Assembly (NCBI GenBank): GCA_002352425.1
Contig: DEIK01000092.1
Coordinates: forward strand, 2,939 to 13,464
Source of the DNA: Rhodobacteraceae bacterium UBA2776
GTDB lineage: Bacteria; Pseudomonadota; Alphaproteobacteria; Rhodobacterales; Rhodobacteraceae
Length of the DNA: 10,526 nucleotides
Direction of reading: 5' to 3'
The first letter of the stretch is position 1; every line of letters begins with the position of its first letter. The notes under the pieces are model-generated. The model was given only the letters and a program-made list of their open reading frames with translations, did no database searches and was not told where the DNA came from. Positions 1 to 5,289 of this stretch are shown here, one piece after another. A program made the translations under genes and the position numbers.

Positions 1-51
1 GCCCGAGAATGGGCAGACCTTGCGGCGACGGAAAAATGGTTTAGATGCCAT
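1..51 (-). CDS. rpsR: 30S ribosomal protein S18, N-terminal part (cut by window edge)
   Basis: Seventeen codons on the minus strand are visible before the window ends. The peptide begins MASKPFFRRRKVCPFSG, the usual start of an alphaproteobacterial S18: a short basic segment followed by a C-P-F-S-G stretch. S18 is a small-subunit protein that binds 16S rRNA in the platform together with S6. An AAGG ribosome-binding element lies about ten bases upstream of the ATG. The gene starts 26 bases after the rpsF stop on the same strand, so the two are almost certainly co-transcribed, as is normal for the rpsF-rpsR(-rplI) operon. The remaining two thirds or more of the protein lies outside the window. 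Confidence 0.93.
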   Translation of the reverse strand, partial: MASKPFFRRRKVCPFSG

Positions 52-77
52 GGGTTAGGACCTTTCTTTGGCTAAAA

Positions 78-431
78 TCAACGACGCGGGCGACGGTCGC
101 CACGCTCTTCGCGTTTTTGCATTTGAACGCTTGGAAGTTCAGCGTGCTCGTCAACCTTGATGGTCAGAACGCGCATCACGTCATCATGCAAACGCATCAG
201 ACGTTCCATTTCCTGAACGGCTGCTGCTGGGGCGTCAGAACGCATAAATGCGTAGTGGCCTTTGCGGTTTTTGTTGATTTTGTAGGCCATTGTTTTGATG
301 CCCCAATACTCGTGATCTACGAGTTTGCCTTCGTTGTCGGCAAGGACGGCACCAAAATGTTCGATGAGGCCTTCGGCTTGCGTGTTGGACAGATCCTGAC
401 GCGCAATTACGACATGCTCATATAGCGGCAT
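78..431 (-). CDS. rpsF: 30S ribosomal protein S6
   Basis: The gene encodes 117 residues, first of a ribosomal-protein operon with rpsR. It starts MPLYEHVVIARQDLS, the standard S6 opening, and contains the family's central features: a conserved YWGIKTMAYKINKNRKGHY stretch around residues 45-63 and a basic C-terminal tail rich in Lys, Arg and Glu. S6 dimerises with S18 on the platform of the 30S subunit. The ATG at 431 is chosen over an in-frame upstream codon at 461 because it matches the family N-terminus and has a GGAG Shine-Dalgarno six bases upstream. A sigma70-type promoter lies at 543-570. Length is within the normal S6 range for alphaproteobacteria and nothing looks damaged. Confidence 0.96.
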   Translation of the reverse strand: MPLYEHVVIARQDLSNTQAEGLIEHFGAVLADNEGKLVDHEYWGIKTMAYKINKNRKGHYAFMRSDAPAAAVQEMERLMRLHDDVMRVLTIKVDEHAELPSVQMQKREERGDRRPRR

Positions 432-448
432 GTATGCTCCAATTCTAT

Positions 449-474
449 ACTTTAAGCGCATTTCAAAGTGCCGG
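449..474 (-). promoter_or_regulatory. Possible S6:S18 autoregulatory leader element
   Basis: In the rpsF leader, minus strand, a CCGG (471-474) is followed by an ACTTT / AAAGT inverted repeat (465-469 and 449-453) with an 11-base loop, ending 17 bases before the rpsF start codon. Leaders of rpsF in many bacteria bind the S6:S18 complex through a CCG-containing hairpin that mimics the 16S rRNA site. The position fits that idea, but the hairpin is short and I cannot show that it has the full consensus. Confidence 0.25.
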
Positions 475-542
475 TCCTACCTTGCCGCGACCCGCCCACG
501 AGAGACTACGCTGGTTTGCAAAAATGCGACAAAGGAAGCCGC

Positions 543-570
543 CTTATACAACGCTTTGCCTGTGATGCAA
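543..570 (-). promoter_or_regulatory. Probable promoter of rpsF-rpsR
   Basis: On the minus strand TTGCAT (565-570) is followed after 16 bases by TATAAG (543-548). Both boxes are close to the sigma70 consensus. Transcription would start near 536, giving an rpsF leader of about 105 bases. Assignment is by pattern only. Confidence 0.6.
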
Positions 571-726
571 GGCTCTTTGCTGATTGCGAAGGGTTAAGCC
601 GCCAAGCGGCCTTTGCCCAGTTTTCGACCCTAGGGTGGTGCCGTCGTCAAAATGAACCACCTATGCCCAAGTTTCGTCACGATCAATTGGCAAGGTTAAC
701 GAAAGAACGCAGATGAGAGAGACAAC

Positions 727-1371
727 ATGAACGTGATATCAGACAACGTAGAGTTCGCCATTGCAGACGACGATGCCCCTTTGGCCAGTAGTATTGAAAC
801 CTATTGGGGGTACATCATCCGTTGCCGAGAATGTGACCGTTCGATTGCCATCATTTTACAGTGGTTTTCGGCATTTATGGGTGTTTCTTTGTTGATCGCG
901 GCCTTTGGGTTTTGGACTTTGCCAGGGTCAATGGTGACAAGCGAGGTTTTAGGATTCAAATTGGGTGTTTCCAGTGTAATGGCCGTGTTTGGCATGGCGC
1001 TGGTCTGGTTTGCGTCGCATGGAACCAATTATGAGGTTCAAGTTGATCTGGCGGCAATGGAGCTGCGTGAGGTTTTGCGCAACAATCGTGGCACAGCACG
1101 GATTCAAAACCGGATCAAGTTTGAAGACATTGACGCGGTTTACATTGACCGCACTGCCGGGGAAGAGGCCAAAGCGCGTTTGATGTTGCGTTTGGATGCC
1201 TCTTCACAATTGGTAGAGATTGCCAGCGACTATGAGGACAACCTGACGCGGTTGCATGCCCGTTTGGGGCGCGATATTTTGGGTCTGAAGGCTGAAAAGC
1301 ATAGTAAAGCGAACCGTGGGTTTCGGATTGAGGGCGCTAAAGGTTTGGTTGCAAACACGGCTGCCGTATAA
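727..1371 (+). CDS. Two-helix membrane protein of unknown function
   Basis: The product has 214 residues and I do not recognise a named family. Residues 1-38 are polar and probably cytoplasmic, with a CREC motif at about 33-36. Two hydrophobic segments follow, about 41-66 (with an IAIILQW start) and 75-97, separated by a short loop. The rest, about 100-214, is soluble and looks like alternating strands followed by a helix, from EVQVDL through an IDAVYIDR segment to a final helix around NLTRLHARLG. This layout, two helices and then a small beta-rich cytoplasmic domain, recalls bacterial PH-like membrane proteins, but that is inference. The ATG is preceded by a GAGAGA element. It is divergent from rpsF and stands alone, with 157 bases before yceI and no terminator seen after it. 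Confidence 0.8.
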   Translation: MNVISDNVEFAIADDDAPLASSIETYWGYIIRCRECDRSIAIILQWFSAFMGVSLLIAAFGFWTLPGSMVTSEVLGFKLGVSSVMAVFGMALVWFASHGTNYEVQVDLAAMELREVLRNNRGTARIQNRIKFEDIDAVYIDRTAGEEAKARLMLRLDASSQLVEIASDYEDNLTRLHARLGRDILGLKAEKHSKANRGFRIEGAKGLVANTAAV

Positions 1372-1389
1372 TCTGATCTGGCTTAAGTG

Positions 1390-1452
1390 CAAGTTGTTAG
1401 AGGGATCTATGGAACACGAATTGCTGCTGTTCATTTATGAACACAAGTTGTT
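1390..1452. repeat. Direct repeat CAAGTTGTT upstream of yceI
   Basis: Identical nine-base copies lie at 1390-1398 and 1444-1452, 54 bases apart start to start. They bracket the palindrome at 1428-1443. They may be binding half-sites or chance; there are only two copies. Confidence 0.35.
1428..1443. promoter_or_regulatory. Perfect palindrome upstream of yceI, candidate operator
   Basis: TGTTCATTTATGAACA is a perfect inverted repeat with seven-base arms and a two-base centre. It ends 22 bases upstream of the candidate -35 box of yceI, a typical place for an activator or repressor dimer. The binding protein is not known. Confidence 0.45.
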
Positions 1453-1465
1453 GAACCATATCATA

Positions 1466-1493
1466 TTGCACTGATAAGGACCTGCGATGTAAT
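1466..1493 (+). promoter_or_regulatory. Candidate promoter of yceI
   Basis: TTGCAC (1466-1471) and TGTAAT (1488-1493) are separated by 16 bases and lie 36 bases upstream of the yceI start codon. This is the best sigma70-like pair in the intergenic region. Confidence 0.4.
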
Positions 1494-1528
1494 TTCTCCC
1501 TTTGTAAACAGTCAAACGGAGACGACAG

Positions 1529-2104
1529 ATGAAAAAGACCTTCCTTGCCGCAGCAATAGGCGCAGCGATGGCGACATCCGCCTTTGCCGCCCCTGAAAAA
1601 TACAACCTAGACGCCAGCCACAGTCAGATTGTGTTCTCTTACAACCACCTTGGGTTCTCAACCACCTACGGGATGTTCTCGGGCTTTGAAGGCGAGATCA
1701 TGTTTGATGCCGACGCACCTGCAACCTCAAGCGTTGCGGTTTCGATGCCGTTGAAGTCCATGTTGACGGGTTGGGAAGAGCGGTTTGAGCACTTCATGGC
1801 GCCGGATTTTTTTAATGCTACGGACGACAGCATGGTCAGCTTTACCTCGACAGGTATCGAGGTGACGGGCGACACCACGGCGATGATCACGGGTGATCTG
1901 AGCATCAATGGTGTGAGCAAATCGGTGGTACTGGACGCTGTACTAAACCAAAGCGGTGACCACCCGATGGCTGGCAAGCCCTGGCTAGGATTTAACGCGA
2001 CAGCAAAACTGTTGCGCAGTGACTTTGGTGTTGGAGAATTCGCACCCTACGTTGGTGATGAGGTGAATGTGATGATCTCGATCGAGGCCGCCAAGGCAGA
2101 GTGA
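1529..2104 (+). CDS. yceI: Secreted YceI family protein
   Basis: The gene encodes a 191-residue precursor. Residues 1-20 form a clear Sec signal peptide (MKK, hydrophobic core, AFA cleavage site), so the mature protein of about 171 residues is periplasmic. The mature part opens with the family signature 'YNLDASHSQIVFSYNHLGFS', continues with the GMF-x-GFEGEIMFD strand region around residues 48-60, and ends with strands leading to VNVMISIEAAK. YceI proteins form a lipocalin-like beta barrel that binds a long isoprenoid such as a quinone precursor; members are induced by base or stress in some bacteria, but the exact role is unsettled. The start is supported by a GGAGACGAC element eight bases upstream. 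A terminator follows the stop. A second YceI domain occurs in the b561 fusion at 3954-5150. Confidence 0.93.
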   Translation: MKKTFLAAAIGAAMATSAFAAPEKYNLDASHSQIVFSYNHLGFSTTYGMFSGFEGEIMFDADAPATSSVAVSMPLKSMLTGWEERFEHFMAPDFFNATDDSMVSFTSTGIEVTGDTTAMITGDLSINGVSKSVVLDAVLNQSGDHPMAGKPWLGFNATAKLLRSDFGVGEFAPYVGDEVNVMISIEAAKAE

Positions 2105-2127
2105 TCAAGAGAATTGAGAAATACGAG

Positions 2128-2160
2128 AAGGCCGCACCAGTGATTTGGGCGGCCTTTTTG
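2128..2160 (+). terminator. Rho-independent terminator after yceI
   Basis: AAGGCCGC (2128-2135) pairs perfectly with GCGGCCTT (2149-2156) across a 13-base loop, followed by a T-rich tract. It starts 24 bases after the yceI stop. Confidence 0.88.
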
Positions 2161-2277
2161 TTTTGTTACATCCCTGCAAGATTATGAACCTGCGCAAACA
2201 TCGAAAGGTAGGTTTGTGACCGGGGAACACTGATAGGTTCCACGTCGGAAACACGCAATTCGCGATCTAAATCTGTT

Positions 2278-2306
2278 TTGCGGATAGATTCCGAAACCAT
2301 TTATAC
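2278..2306 (+). promoter_or_regulatory. Candidate promoter of the 44-codon gene
   Basis: TTGCGG (2278-2283) and TTATAC (2301-2306) are 17 bases apart and sit 50 bases upstream of the small gene's ATG. The pair lies downstream of the yceI terminator, so it would make the small gene an independent unit. Confidence 0.45.
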
Positions 2307-2356
2307 GTTGGTCGTGCCTCGTTATACCTGATCCATAAATTGTAAGGAGAATAGAC

Positions 2357-2491
2357 ATGGACCCCGGCACAATCATTTTGTTTACTGGAACAATCGTTGG
2401 CGCATGTATTGTGGGTGGCGCGGTTTGCTCCGGTCTCGCGAAAATTGCGGTGGCCTTAAGCAATTCCAGCGCGAGACAACCGTCAGGTTAG
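2357..2491 (+). CDS. Small membrane peptide, 44 residues, unknown function
   Basis: This short gene begins MDPGTIILFTGT and is almost entirely one hydrophobic segment, about residues 5-35, with two Cys (17 and 24), several Gly, and a short polar tail rich in Ser. A full AAGGAG Shine-Dalgarno ends seven bases before the ATG, and a plausible promoter lies 50 bases upstream. These signals are much better than expected for a random short frame. The product would be a single-span inner-membrane peptide. It could be a conserved small protein, a holin-like or toxin-like peptide, or a truncated larger gene. Its stop codon overlaps the opposite-strand stop of the Rhs remnant at 2488, so its 3' end lies exactly at the edge of the Rhs debris. 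I do not recognise a family. Confidence 0.5.
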   Translation: MDPGTIILFTGTIVGACIVGGAVCSGLAKIAVALSNSSARQPSG

Positions 2492-2793
2492 GCATACCTG
2501 TTGGTGCCGACCCCCGCCTCAGTAACCGCAAACCAATCCGGCTGGATAAACAGCCCCAGCTCGGGGTCATAGTAGCGTGCATTCAGGAATTGCAGACCCG
2601 CGTCGGCGTCATAGCGCTCGCCGATGAAACCTTTGGCCTCCTCGCTGAGAGTTGGATCGAACTGGCGTACAAAGGATGACAGACCGAAGGCCAGATAGGT
2701 GCGACGTTCGGCGTTGTCACCGGTTGGATTTGTCATGCCAATGACCGAGCCAAGCTGGTCGTAATGCAGGTAATCGGTTCGGTTGGTGGTCAG
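2488..2793 (-). pseudogene. Rhs core remnant, C-terminal repeat-associated domain
   Basis: On the minus strand the translation contains the Rhs repeat-associated core signature: TDYLHYDQLGSVIGMT, then a LAFG segment, an EEAKGFIGERYDADAGL segment, and LNARYYDPELGLFIQPDW leading to GTNRYA. In complete Rhs proteins this segment ends the conserved shell and is followed by the variable toxin tip. Here it stops at TAA right after NRYA, where intact proteins usually read on with Y-x-F-N-D-P. Upstream the frame is lost: an in-frame TGA lies at 2845-2847 and similarity fades near 2793. It therefore has neither the large filament-forming body nor a tip. It may act only as homology for recombination with a full rhs gene elsewhere. 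Confidence 0.85.
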
Positions 2794-3021
2794 TTTGGAA
2801 AATGGGGACGGAGGGGAATCCTGCAGAGATTTCCGAGATGAAATTCATTGTGACGTTGAGACGAGAGCAAGGTCAGAGGGTTGAACAGCAGCCTAAGTCG
2901 GTGATTGTTGGGGTTTTACGTTCAGTCTCTAACTGAGCAGTTAGTTTCGGAGAAATACGCTTGAGAATACTTGGCTCTCCTCGCTCTCTTTAAGATACAC
3001 CTTTTCGTTCCCATAGCGGCT
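2794..3021. other. Non-coding stretch between the two Rhs core remnants
   Basis: No gene was recognised. It contains a G-rich run (GGGGACGGAGGGGA, 2804-2817) at the point where Rhs similarity ends, and a small perfect hairpin, CTAACT / AGTTAG with a four-base loop, at 2929-2944. No T tract follows the hairpin, so I do not call it a terminator. Confidence 0.5.
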
Positions 3022-3078
3022 TAGGTGACGGCAAGCCAATCCGGCTAGATATACAGCCTAGTTCGGAAGCTGGATAGT
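3022..3078 (-). pseudogene. Second, more decayed Rhs core remnant
   Basis: This stretch is a diverged repeat of part of the remnant at 2488-2793. The plus strand shares CCAATCCGGCT exactly (3036-3046 against 2533-2543), with further matches on both sides. Read on the minus strand it gives, with a one-base shift, LYI-stop-PDWLAVT-stop, against LFIQPDWFAVTE in the better copy. So it is the same end-of-core segment, carrying two stop codons and a small indel. It lies directly downstream of the probable immunity gene. Confidence 0.7.
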
Positions 3079-3133
3079 GGAAAATGGTCCTCAGCTATGG
3101 GATACTTAACTTCAACAGGAAGGTTGCAAACAA

Positions 3134-3472
3134 CTAAACTGGGACGTGACCAATTCCGCTGTTTTCAAATGCTCTCAATATGCGCTCTTTGGCTAATTCT
3201 CGGCCAACTATCTTTGCGTATAGCTCTTCCAGCTCTTCGAGATCTATCGGCAATCTCTTTACCTGACTCTCATCAAACCACCAAAGAACCTCCCCTGCCA
3301 AAAGCTCGTAAAGGCGTTGAAAATTATAATAGGTATCACGGTACTTATCACTGTGGTGATATCTCTCATCCCAATGATAAAGGTGATCCATTACAATTTG
3401 GCCCTGAAGACACATGAAAAACTGTATAGCTTCATTTTTTGTGAGGCTATCTAATCTAAGACGTCTGGCCAT
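3134..3472 (-). CDS. Probable immunity protein of the orphan Rhs toxin
   Basis: The gene encodes 112 residues with no signal peptide or membrane segment. The sequence appears mainly helical and is rich in aromatic and charged residues, with HLYHWDERYHH at about 30-40, VLWWFDES at about 62-69 and a Glu-rich EELEELYAK helix at about 78-86. I recognise no family. The role is inferred from context: it starts inside the last 22 bases of the toxin frame upstream, is on the same strand, and is followed by an Rhs core remnant, the standard toxin-immunity arrangement. No good Shine-Dalgarno precedes the ATG, which suggests translational coupling to the toxin frame. Base composition is unlike the flanking genes: the 60 bases from 3421 are about 38% G+C by hand count, against about 63% for a comparable piece of fabD, which suggests horizontal origin. 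Confidence 0.65.
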   Translation of the reverse strand: MARRLRLDSLTKNEAIQFFMCLQGQIVMDHLYHWDERYHHSDKYRDTYYNFQRLYELLAGEVLWWFDESQVKRLPIDLEELEELYAKIVGRELAKERILRAFENSGIGHVPV

Positions 3473-3855
3473 GGTTTATGCGGCACATAAAGATGCCGTC
3501 CCTGAAGGTTTGGAATTATTGTATCCGCTATATTGATACCGCGACGCATCAACTCCTGTACTCGATCATTACCCTTGAAAATACGCCCATCACCGGCGAC
3601 CTGAATGGGATTATTGGTGCTCTTCAACAGATTGTCAACAAGGTCATCATCTGAAAAATTGGCATATTTGGCCTTCAATCCATCTAAGTCTGAACCTGAT
3701 TTTCTCGGGTGAATCAGCTTTAGATCGGAAACCTCTGGGGCGAGTATTCGTGCACCTGTTCCGCGAATGGGACCGCTACAATTATGCACCCAAACCGGCG
3801 CAGCATTGTCGTTGGCGGCAACGAAATACGTATGGGCCTCCTCAAAGGGCGAGCA
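3451..3855 (-). pseudogene. Orphan Rhs C-terminal tip: end of Hint-like domain plus toxin domain
   Basis: The minus-strand frame is open for 134 residues from a TGA at 3856-3858. The first 22 residues include EEAHTYFVAAND and run into PVWVHNC, the typical end of a pretoxin Hint (intein-like) domain, in which the His-Asn pair before Cys marks the self-cleavage site. The toxin domain follows, about 110 residues from CSGPIRGTG. Its central part reads NPIQVAGDGRIFKGNDRV, resembling the ParB/sulfiredoxin-like pattern of a strand, a Gly turn and G-N-x-R, so a nucleotide- or nucleic-acid-acting enzyme is possible but unproven. It ends KPWPDVLD and overlaps the immunity gene by 22 bases. No start with a ribosome-binding site exists; the GTG at 3789 lies inside the Hint motif. 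It is best read as a silent, displaced tip lacking the Rhs body. Confidence 0.72.
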
Positions 3856-3953
3856 TCATTTAGATGCACCTCGGTCTAGACTGATCGTAGCTCAGGCCGT
3901 GTTAGGGCTTTGGTTTGTCAAATCGGCTGCCATCTACGCCTTTTATGTTGGTG

Positions 3954-5150
3954 TCATTGGCTGCGGGTTGCCGTTAGGGCGATACTGACAGTGACGGGAA
4001 ATTTCAGTGATTCCTCGGTGGGCATATTGGCGCCGATGCCGAAATCCAACCGATCCAATGTTAATTTTCCGTTCATCACCGCGGTGTTGTCGGTAATTTT
4101 CAGGGTAAAGGGCAGGGTGATGGTCTGTGCATTGCCTTTTATGGTGAGCGGGCCTGTGGTGGTGAAATCGTCGCCTACCGGGATGATTTCACCGCTAAAA
4201 ATGGCCGTGGGGTGGGTCGCGGAATCAAGGAAATCTGCGCCAAGAGCCTGGCCGCTGAGCGAGCCCAACGTCAGGCTGGCGATGTTGATGTTAACCTTGG
4301 CCGTGCCGGTGCCGGTATCTGGATCAAAGCTGATGGCAGCGGTCCAATCCGAGAAATCACCCGTGATGTCATTGCCAAACTGGCTGACAGTGATGGCGAT
4401 GCTGCCCTCAGTGACCATCCAGTCGCTGGCCACAGCGGTCAGTTGGGTCTGATCGCCAGCGGGGTCATGGTCTTCGTGTTCAGCAAGGCCAATCCACGCG
4501 CCAAGTGTCATCGCGGCGAGGTAGACGGCGGTGGCGGCCAACATGGGCAGGCGGCTGTGGGGCTGTGGGGGCAGAGCGGCGACTGTGGGCGTGCCGGGCA
4601 ACATGCGTTGCAAGGTTTTGTCGCGGTCGATGATGCGGTGTTTCAGCGCGCCAGCAACATGCAGCACAAGCGAGACCATCAGCAGTTTGGTGAACACAAA
4701 GTGGCCACCCGAGAAAAACGCGGAAATGGTTTCGGATTTTGGCACCAAGGGCAGGGATTGCCCCAAGGGCCACAGGATCGGCGCAAAGCCGGTGCTGGCA
4801 GCATGGTGCAGCCAGCCCGAGAGCGGCACAATTACCAGCGAGAGGTAGAGCAGCCAGTGGACGGCTTCAGCGGCAAAGGTTTCGGGTTTGTTGTCAGGGT
4901 GCAGGGCTTGCGGTTTGGTTTGGGTGATAGCCCACAGGATACGCGCCAGTGCCACAAAGAAGATCGTCACGCCAACGGTTTTATGCAGCGAGAACAGCCA
5001 AGCCTTTTGTGCGATCTCGTCGCCATTGGTAAATGGCGCGTCGCTGGCGATGATACCCAGTGGAAAGGCTGTGAAGATCAAGAGGGCCGTCAGCCAGTGA
5101 AAGGTCTTGGTGACGCTGCCGTAATGGGTTTTTGTGTTGGATATCGACAT
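3954..5150 (-). CDS. Cytochrome b561 - YceI fusion protein
   Basis: The product has 398 residues and two domains. Residues 10-175 are a four-helix cytochrome b561 of the bacterial CybB type. His18, His56, His150 and His164 lie where the two b-haem ligand pairs are expected; the 14-residue spacing of the last two fits CybB. A fifth hydrophobic segment at about 203-221 leads to a periplasmic YceI domain at about 234-398, with ASDWMVTEGSIAITVSQFG near its start, the GDFSDWTAAISFD strand region, and a C-terminal LDFGIGANM region. The likely job is electron exchange between membrane quinone and a periplasmic partner, with the YceI barrel holding an isoprenoid; this is inferred from the domains. 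The fusion appears intact. Two tandem AGGAG elements precede the ATG. It follows a broken cytochrome c gene on the same strand and converges on the Rhs debris. Confidence 0.92.
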   Translation of the reverse strand: MSISNTKTHYGSVTKTFHWLTALLIFTAFPLGIIASDAPFTNGDEIAQKAWLFSLHKTVGVTIFFVALARILWAITQTKPQALHPDNKPETFAAEAVHWLLYLSLVIVPLSGWLHHAASTGFAPILWPLGQSLPLVPKSETISAFFSGGHFVFTKLLMVSLVLHVAGALKHRIIDRDKTLQRMLPGTPTVAALPPQPHSRLPMLAATAVYLAAMTLGAWIGLAEHEDHDPAGDQTQLTAVASDWMVTEGSIAITVSQFGNDITGDFSDWTAAISFDPDTGTGTAKVNINIASLTLGSLSGQALGADFLDSATHPTAIFSGEIIPVGDDFTTTGPLTIKGNAQTITLPFTLKITDNTAVMNGKLTLDRLDFGIGANMPTEESLKFPVTVSIALTATRSQ

Positions 5151-5151
5151 A

Positions 5152-5173
5152 CCATGCTCCTGCCATGCTCCTG
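5152..5173 (-). repeat. Tandem 11-base duplication carrying the b561 ribosome-binding site
   Basis: On the minus strand CAGGAGCATGG occurs twice in direct succession (5163-5173 and 5152-5162), ending one base before the start codon. Each copy contains AGGAG, and the nearer one is spaced correctly for the ATG at 5150. Each copy also contains an ATG out of frame with the b561 gene. Confidence 0.75.
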
Positions 5174-5178
5174 ATTTT

Positions 5179-5192
5179 TGCTATGAATAGCA
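5179..5192. promoter_or_regulatory. Palindrome overlapping the candidate b561 promoter
   Basis: TGCTATGAATAGCA is a perfect inverted repeat with six-base arms and a two-base centre. It overlaps four bases of the candidate -10 box, where a repressor would block transcription. Confidence 0.4.
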
Positions 5193-5217
5193 TATCAGGG
5201 CACCAATAATGGGTAAA
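5189..5217 (-). promoter_or_regulatory. Candidate internal promoter of the b561-YceI gene
   Basis: On the minus strand TTTACC (5212-5217) and TATGCT (5189-5194) are 17 bases apart, 38 bases upstream of the start codon. A TTGACA also occurs slightly further upstream but has no matching -10 box at the right distance. Confidence 0.4.
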
Positions 5218-5289
5218 GTCGCTGTCAATGCAGGTCTTATGTGCGCAAATGTTCGGGCTGGACAGGTTTGGTCGGCTCATACGACGGGA

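Larger units (their letters stand above)
432..726. other. Divergent intergenic region between rpsF and the membrane protein gene
   Basis: About 295 bases separate two divergent genes. The minus-strand half holds the rpsF promoter and leader. An open frame at 468-716 on the plus strand has no ribosome-binding site and a low-complexity composition rich in Arg and Cys, and I do not regard it as a gene. No clear sigma70 promoter for the plus-strand gene was found; it must lie in the last 100-150 bases. No tRNA or other RNA gene was recognised. Confidence 0.6.

Noticed and set aside
468..716. Open frame of 82 codons upstream of the membrane protein gene
   Set aside because: It has no ribosome-binding site, overlaps the rpsF promoter and leader, and its product has no recognisable pattern.
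2182..2463. Minus-strand open frame opposite the 44-codon gene
   Set aside because: It looks like a shadow frame: no start signals, and it overlaps the plus-strand promoter and gene with better signals.
2929..2944. Perfect six-base-arm hairpin as a terminator
   Set aside because: No T tract follows on either strand and no gene ends next to it.
3097..3417. Plus-strand frame opposite the immunity gene
   Set aside because: It lies antisense to a gene supported by toxin overlap and lacks its own ribosome-binding site.
3914..3919. TTGACA on the minus strand as a promoter for the orphan toxin
   Set aside because: No acceptable -10 box lies 16-18 bases downstream, and there is no usable toxin start codon.
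2161..3950. CRISPR array, tRNA-linked integration site or complete insertion sequence in the accessory stretch
   Set aside because: No regularly spaced repeats, no tRNA fragment, no transposase frame and no clear terminal inverted repeats were seen.
4212..5174. Long plus-strand frame of 320 codons opposite b561-YceI
   Set aside because: It is Gly-, Gln- and Arg-rich without family features, and is the mirror of a clear cytochrome b561-YceI gene on the minus strand.
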